A DNA stretch of 38,880 bases from Alphaproteobacteria bacterium (GTDB lineage: Bacteria > Pseudomonadota > Alphaproteobacteria > GCA-2746255): positions 22,663-61,542 of the forward strand of contig JAGWAR010000016.1 of NCBI GenBank assembly GCA_021296325.1. The letters are read 5' to 3'. Position numbers and translations under genes: made by a program. This document shows, piece by piece, positions 34,467-38,880 of the stretch (its first letter is position 1; each line of letters starts with the position of its first letter). Under the pieces are notes generated by a model that worked only from the letters and a program-made list of their open reading frames with translations, had not been told where the DNA came from and ran no database searches.

Positions 34467-34886
34467 ATGATCACGGGTACGCGTCGTCTCGAGACTGGCT
34501 TGGCCATTGTTCGTTTAACGGCCGCAGCCTTCTTCCTTGTCTGGTCCGTTGAAAAAATTGTCGCGCCGGAAAGAGCCGTCGGCGTGTTTCAAGCCTTCTA
34601 TTTTGTCGAATCGCTTCCCGCCATGGGTGCCGTTCTTATCGGTGTCGTTCAGACCGCTATCATCCTCGCCTTCGCCTGTGGACTCTGGAAGCTATGGACC
34701 TATGGCGCCGTCCTTCTGATGCACGGGGCTTCAACGCTCTCCACCGTTGCACAGCTCGCCGACCCATACAGTGACATCAATCATCTGTTTTGGGCCGCCG
34801 TGCCCGTGCTTGGTGCGCTTATTGCCCTCTTTATCCTGCGCGAAGAAGACAAGCTGCTGACGTTGGGCGGGTCAGCCTCCGGGTAA
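34467..34886 (+). CDS. DoxX-like four-helix membrane protein
   Basis: 139 residues with four predicted membrane helices: LAIVRLTAAAFFLVWSVEKI, AMGAVLIGVVQTAIILAFAC, a third around YGAVLLMHGASTL and a last HLFWAAVPVLGALIALFIL. This fits the DoxX/DoxD-like superfamily; family assignment is tentative. ATG 34467 is nine bases from AGAGG, which directly abuts the alternative TTG 34458. It follows the zinc-ribbon gene by 36 bases and may share its transcript. DoxX-like proteins often sit in redox or stress gene groups. Confidence 0.65.
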   Translation: MITGTRRLETGLAIVRLTAAAFFLVWSVEKIVAPERAVGVFQAFYFVESLPAMGAVLIGVVQTAIILAFACGLWKLWTYGAVLLMHGASTLSTVAQLADPYSDINHLFWAAVPVLGALIALFILREEDKLLTLGGSASG

Positions 34887-34925
34887 CGACCGGGCCGGCT
34901 GGATCGTCGATGAACCGGGTTTGGA

Positions 34926-34985
34926 AGCTTGTCCCAGGGGAAAGACAGGTTGGGGGCATGACAGACTTTCCCCCGGAGACAAGCT
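34926..34985. repeat. 60-bp imperfect palindrome
   Basis: The arms start AGCTTGTC (34926-34933) and end GACAAGCT (34978-34985), with inner GGGGAAAG and CTTTCCCC also pairing, giving about 19 paired bases with one small internal loop. It lies in the 234-base gap between the DoxX-like gene and the sigma factor. The form resembles dispersed REP-like elements of alphaproteobacteria. No second copy is in the window. It may equally end the DoxX-like transcript, though no T-run follows. The rest of the gap shows nothing I recognise. Confidence 0.6.
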
Positions 34986-35120
34986 GGATCCAAGAAAAGA
35001 CCCACACTCAGATGCACGCTTCGACGGCGACGTTACAGGACATTTTTGGACACTCGCCGGAAAGCCGTCTTGCCGGACGCCTTGCAGGCCTGACCCACAA
35101 CATCGCAACGAGAAATCGGT

Positions 35121-35714
35121 GTGGATAAAGCAAGCCTGATGAATGGCCTTCGGAACGGCGATGCGGCCAGCTACGAATGGTTGATCAGGGCCCATGGCGG
35201 GCGGATGCTGGCCGTCGCCAGGCGCATCCTTCGCAACGAAGCCGACGCCCAGGATTGCGTGCAGGACGCCTTTATGCGGGCTTTCCAGAAAATCGATAGT
35301 TTCGAAGAACGGGCGTCCATTGGTTCCTGGTTGCACCGGATCGTTGTCAACGCGGCCCTGATGAAGTTGCGTCAAAAAACCCGCCGCAAGGAAACGGCGA
35401 TCGAAGATCACCTTGCGGAATTCGACGCGCAGGGCATGCGCAAGGATGGGGATTCCGTTCTCCTCCGCCAGCCCGACGCCATTCTCGAAAGCCGGGAAAC
35501 CCGAACCATCGTCCGGCGGGCTATCGACGGGCTGCCGGAAGATTTTCGTAACATTATCCTGCTTCGCGACATCGAAGAGTACGACACGCTAGAAACCGCC
35601 GACCTCCTCGACCTATCTCCCAGCGCAACGAAGACCCGTCTTCACCGGGCAAGGGCGGCTTTGAAGAAACGGCTTGAAAAACTGCTCGGCGAAGAAACGA
35701 AGAGGCAAGCATAG
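35121..35714 (+). CDS. ECF RNA polymerase sigma factor
   Basis: 197 residues. Region 2 runs through YEWLIRAHGGRMLAVARRIL and DAQDCVQDAFMRAF; region 4 has LPEDFRNIILLRDIEEY, ETADLLDLSPSATKTRLHRARAALKKRL. Region 1.1 and a full region 3 are absent, as in ECF sigma factors. The start may be GTG 35121 or ATG 35139. The anti-sigma gene begins one base after the stop. No ECF promoter consensus was recognised in front of it. The likely role is a response to envelope or oxidative stress, inferred only from the class. Confidence 0.92.
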   Translation: MDKASLMNGLRNGDAASYEWLIRAHGGRMLAVARRILRNEADAQDCVQDAFMRAFQKIDSFEERASIGSWLHRIVVNAALMKLRQKTRRKETAIEDHLAEFDAQGMRKDGDSVLLRQPDAILESRETRTIVRRAIDGLPEDFRNIILLRDIEEYDTLETADLLDLSPSATKTRLHRARAALKKRLEKLLGEETKRQA

Positions 35715-35996
35715 ATGGACATGCCGTTTATGAACAAGGCAATGGACTGGATGCCGGGCTGCCGGGAACTGGACGCCTTTGTCGTGGATTACCTGGAAGG
35801 GCGGCTTCCCTGGCGGCAACGCCTGACGTTCCGCATGCATCTTGGCATGTGCCCGAAATGCCGCGCCTATCTGAAGGCCTATGCGAAGACCCTTGAGCTT
35901 TCGCGGACGGCCTACGCAACCACGCCCGAACCACCGGAGATGCCGGAGGAGCTCGTTCAGGTGATCCTTGCGGTATGGGAGGAGAGGTCCGGTTGA
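35715..35996 (+). CDS. Small zinc-finger anti-sigma factor
   Basis: 93 residues. Cys16, His42, Cys46 and Cys49 (HLGMCPKCRAYL) match the HxxxCxxC zinc anti-sigma (ZAS) motif. No membrane helix is seen, so it should be a soluble, redox- or metal-sensitive partner that releases the adjacent ECF sigma factor. It starts immediately after the sigma stop, hence one operon. It ends seven bases before the convergent marR stop. Confidence 0.85.
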   Translation: MDMPFMNKAMDWMPGCRELDAFVVDYLEGRLPWRQRLTFRMHLGMCPKCRAYLKAYAKTLELSRTAYATTPEPPEMPEELVQVILAVWEERSG

Positions 35997-36003
35997 TTGA
36001 GTC

Positions 36004-36480
36004 TTAAGCCCGCTTGGCCATGGTTTGGGCATCCGAGGTGAGATCGGCCAGCGCCGCTAGCACCTCTTCCTGCAGGTCCGGTTGCATCCGCTTGGTCAGT
36101 TTGGCTTGCGCCTTCGCCCAAAAGGGCAGGGCGCGCTTGATCCGCCGGATGCCTTTCGCCGTTACGACCAGCCGTTTCTCGCGCTGCTTGATGCCGGTTT
36201 TGATTTGAAGCAAGCCTTCCTGCTCGAGAGGCCGCAGGTTTCGCGAAAGGGTCGAAGGGTCCATCGCCATTTCACGGGCGAGAGCGGAAATCGTGGGCTG
36301 GTCCAGAAGGGCGATGCCGACCAGGATCGCCATCTGGTTGGCGGGAAGGCCCGCCGGCGCCATCGCTTCGTCGTAAAGCCGGGTTACCGCCCGTGAAGAA
36401 CGCCGCAGGTTGTGGCAAAGGCAGGTGGCCCGCGTCTCGGCAAGCTGCTGAAGGTCCTTCCGGCTCAATTTTTCTTTCAT
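36004..36480 (-). CDS. MarR-family transcriptional regulator
   Basis: 158 residues with the MarR winged helix: TISALAREMAMDPSTLSRNLRPLEQEGLLQIKTG and the wing KRLVVTAKGIRRI. Cys20 and Cys22 near the N-terminus (ATCLCHNLRR) could serve as a redox switch. It is divergent from the P460-like gene; the palindrome TGTATATACA lies between them and again at 34182, so both are likely targets. Effector unknown. Confidence 0.9.
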   Translation of the reverse strand: MKEKLSRKDLQQLAETRATCLCHNLRRSSRAVTRLYDEAMAPAGLPANQMAILVGIALLDQPTISALAREMAMDPSTLSRNLRPLEQEGLLQIKTGIKQREKRLVVTAKGIRRIKRALPFWAKAQAKLTKRMQPDLQEEVLAALADLTSDAQTMAKRA

Positions 36481-36579
36481 GAGGTGTTCTCGCGCGGGCG
36501 TTCAGGGGCCGGCCGGCGGTCACGGGCTTGTGATGCGACCGAATCCACGTGGCGGCATCTAAGCATGTAAGGCCACGAG

Positions 36580-36589
36580 TGTATATACA
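36580..36589. promoter_or_regulatory. Palindrome TGTATATACA between marR and the P460-like gene
   Basis: Perfect 10-bp palindrome in the 164-base divergent gap, identical to the core at 34183-34192. The position is right for a MarR operator controlling both directions. Confidence 0.5.
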
Positions 36590-36644
36590 TCCATCCCTTC
36601 AAGGGCCTCGGGGATCAAGGGGCCCGCAGGCTTAGGAGGATCCG

Positions 36645-37550
36645 ATGCGTCCAGACCCCAGAAACCCCCTCAAGTCGATTTTGCTTTCCGGAATTTTGCC
36701 TCTGGCGATAGGGGCGGGCGCGGTGTCCGTCGGCGTTACGCTGGGCGGGCCATCGGCCGCGGCGGACCAGGTGGCAGGCTATTACGGTGCCAGGAAGAAT
36801 CCCTGTGCCGCCAAAAATCCCTGTGCGGCGAAAAATCCTTGCGCGGCCAAGGGCTGCAATCCTTGCAACCCATGCGGCGCGAAAGGGTGCAATCCCTGCA
36901 ATCCGTGTGGCGCAAAGGGGTGCAATCCCTGCGGAGCATCGGCCGGGCCCGAACTTTCAAGCCAGCAGGCCGCCGCCCATTACGAAAAGCACCGCAACGC
37001 CATGGCGAAGGCCTATCGGAAATCGGGCCTTGCCTACGCCTCGGAATATCAGAACTGGCCGCGCTACAACACGGCTCCCTACATTTCGGCTACCCATGGC
37101 GAACGTTACGTAAACAACTACGCAAACGCCAAGGCCGCCGCCTATGGCAGGTTTGAAAAGGCTGGCACTCTCCCGGAAGGCTCCATCCTTGTGAAGGACA
37201 GTTTCATGAGCACGGGAATGCAAGGCTGCAATCCCTGCAACCCGTGCGCCGCCAAAAACCCTTGCGCGGCGAAAAATCCTTGCGCGGCCAAGGGCTGCAA
37301 TCCCTGCAATCCGTGTGGCGGTGCCGCCCAGTCCCCGATCGGGCCGCTTTTCGTCATGGAAAAGATGGGGGCCGGTTTCAATTCGGAAACCGGGGACTGG
37401 CGCTATACGATGGTGTTGCCGAACGGCCGGATTTTTGGAACGACGAACGGTCGGAATTCCGCAAAGGTCAAGTTCTGCGCGGCCTGTCACGCCGCCGTCG
37501 AGGAACACGACCATCTGTTCTTCCTCCCCGAGGAATACCGGAAAAAATAA
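36645..37550 (+). CDS. Cytochrome P460-like protein with two CNPC-repeat blocks
   Basis: 301 residues. A signal-like N-terminus (SILLSGILPLAIGAGAVSVGV, then SAAADQ) is followed by a first block of NPCAAK and GCNPCNPCGAK units (about 51-98, 11 Cys), the segment SEYQNWPRYNTAPYISATHG to GTLPEGSILVKDSF, a second block (about 194-226, 8 Cys), then GPLFVMEKMGAGFN to FCAACHAAVEEHDHLFF. CAACH (278-282) is a c-type heme motif at the place expected in cytochrome P460, and the surrounding sequence fits that family, whose members oxidise hydroxylamine or detoxify NO in the periplasm. The repeats split the domain and are probably metal-binding or disulfide-linked. AGGAGGATCC gives a strong ribosome site. 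The next gene is DUF3179. Confidence 0.82.
   Translation: MRPDPRNPLKSILLSGILPLAIGAGAVSVGVTLGGPSAAADQVAGYYGARKNPCAAKNPCAAKNPCAAKGCNPCNPCGAKGCNPCNPCGAKGCNPCGASAGPELSSQQAAAHYEKHRNAMAKAYRKSGLAYASEYQNWPRYNTAPYISATHGERYVNNYANAKAAAYGRFEKAGTLPEGSILVKDSFMSTGMQGCNPCNPCAAKNPCAAKNPCAAKGCNPCNPCGGAAQSPIGPLFVMEKMGAGFNSETGDWRYTMVLPNGRIFGTTNGRNSAKVKFCAACHAAVEEHDHLFFLPEEYRKK
36795..36938 (+). repeat. Cys-repeat block 1 in the P460-like gene
   Basis: Tandem 18-nt (NPCAAK) then 33-nt (GCNPCNPCGAK) units, residues about 51-98. A 38-bp stretch (36825-36862) is identical to 37266-37303 in block 2, 441 bp (147 codons) away and in the same frame. Confidence 0.9.
37224..37322 (+). repeat. Cys-repeat block 2 in the P460-like gene
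   Basis: A second run of GCNPCNPC, NPCAAK and GCNPCNPC units, residues about 194-226, with 8 Cys. It contains the 38-bp exact copy (37266-37303) of part of block 1, which suggests duplication or conversion within the gene. Confidence 0.9.
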
Positions 37551-37574
37551 CCCGGACCAGACCAGAAGGGAGCC

Positions 37575-38579
<1,005 letters not shown>

Positions 38580-38769
38580 GGCATGGCGGGGAACCGCCGT
38601 AAGCGGGCCGACTCTGCGAAAATCCCTGCGAAACCGGAATGTGGCGGAATGGACCGTTCGTCGCCGCCTCGAGGCTTTGGGGCCAAGCGTTGCGGGAGAT
38701 GGGCGTTTCTGACATGATCCGGCCAGAACCAATGCCTTGGTCCCTATCCCATAAATCTGGAGTTTTTGG

Positions 38770-38880
38770 ATGAGCATCGGTGTATGGCAGGTCGTCCTTA
38801 TTCTGGTGATCGTTTTGATCATTTTCGGAGCCGGAAAGCTGCCGAAAGAGAAGGGAGACCTTGCGAAGGGTGTAAAAACC
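38770..38880 (+). CDS. tatA: Twin-arginine translocase subunit TatA, 3'-truncated by the window
   Basis: The first 37 codons give MSIGVWQVVLILVIVLIIFG, one short membrane helix, then AGKLPKEKGDLAKGVKT, the start of the amphipathic helix. This is the TatA/E pattern; TatA forms the pore for folded Tat substrates, among which CopA above should be one. Upstream 38580-38769 shows no gene or clear terminator. CTGGAG lies eight bases before the ATG. The rest continues beyond the window, where tatB and tatC are expected. Confidence 0.9.
   Translation, partial: MSIGVWQVVLILVIVLIIFGAGKLPKEKGDLAKGVKT

Noticed and set aside
36795-37322. CRISPR-like array or simple tandem repeat DNA
   Set aside because: The repeats are in frame, encode regular Cys units inside one protein, and have no unique spacers.

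Overview
The window is about 39 kb of GC-rich, gene-dense DNA from an alphaproteobacterium, most likely a Rhodospirillales-type lineage. The evidence is gene content and order: an isoaspartyl methyltransferase, a TolC, a PopZ (DUF2497) and valS in a row, PopZ being an alphaproteobacterial polar organiser, followed by argS, a SPOR protein, nagZ, scpA, scpB and finally tatA. No IS element, integrase, phage gene or CRISPR array was seen. The assignment rests on recalled synteny, not on a search.

Left part (1-7575). A 5'-truncated purU is followed by a five-gene minus-strand copper-resistance block: a small Cys-rich secreted protein, multicopper oxidase CopA, outer-membrane CopB, a Met-rich coiled-coil protein, and a DUF2231 membrane protein with a His-rich tail. 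A promoter with a 19-bp spacer and a GACCTT/AAGGTC dyad in front of the block has the form of a CueR (MerR-family) site. Next comes a plus-strand triad, acyl-CoA dehydrogenase, APH-fold kinase and DUF6285 protein. This matches the LvaC/LvaA/LvaB type of 4-hydroxyacyl-CoA phosphorylation and elimination system.

Central catabolic island (7580-14772). Six minus-strand genes form what I consider the main find. A B12-dependent acyl-CoA mutase large subunit carries the Ile and Asp pair (I94, D121) that marks 2-hydroxyisobutyryl-CoA mutase. It sits with its G-protein chaperone, a phenylacetate-CoA-ligase-like acyl-CoA ligase and the separate B12-binding subunit. A FadR-type (FCD) GntR regulator and a thiamine-diphosphate enzyme resembling 2-hydroxyacyl-CoA lyase lie upstream. 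One 11-bp sequence, ATACTGTATAC, lies in front of both the regulator and the thiamine enzyme, so the regulator probably controls both halves. The island would hold two different fates for one 2-hydroxyacyl-CoA: B12 rearrangement to 3-hydroxybutyryl-CoA, and thiamine-dependent cleavage to a ketone plus formyl-CoA.

Housekeeping core (14789-34098). This contains a DUF3750 protein, a Sel1-repeat protein, an apparently exported PCMT-like methyltransferase, an alpha/beta hydrolase, tRNA-Asn and tRNA-Cys, pcm, tolC, popZ, valS, ilvD, xth, erpA, dgt, argS, a SPOR protein, nagZ, an M50 protease, scpA and scpB. Several gene pairs overlap by ATGA or GTGA and so look translationally coupled.

Accessory segment between scpB and tatA (34099-38769). 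In relatives, as I recall, scpB is followed directly by tatA. Here about 4.7 kb intervenes. It holds a small zinc-ribbon protein, a DoxX-like membrane protein, an ECF sigma factor with a small zinc anti-sigma protein, a MarR regulator, a cytochrome P460-like protein carrying two blocks of Cys-Asn-Pro-Cys repeats (19 cysteines), and a DUF3179 protein. A palindrome, TGTATATACA, occurs upstream of the zinc-ribbon gene and again between marR and the P460-like gene, suggesting a MarR regulon. The window ends inside tatA.
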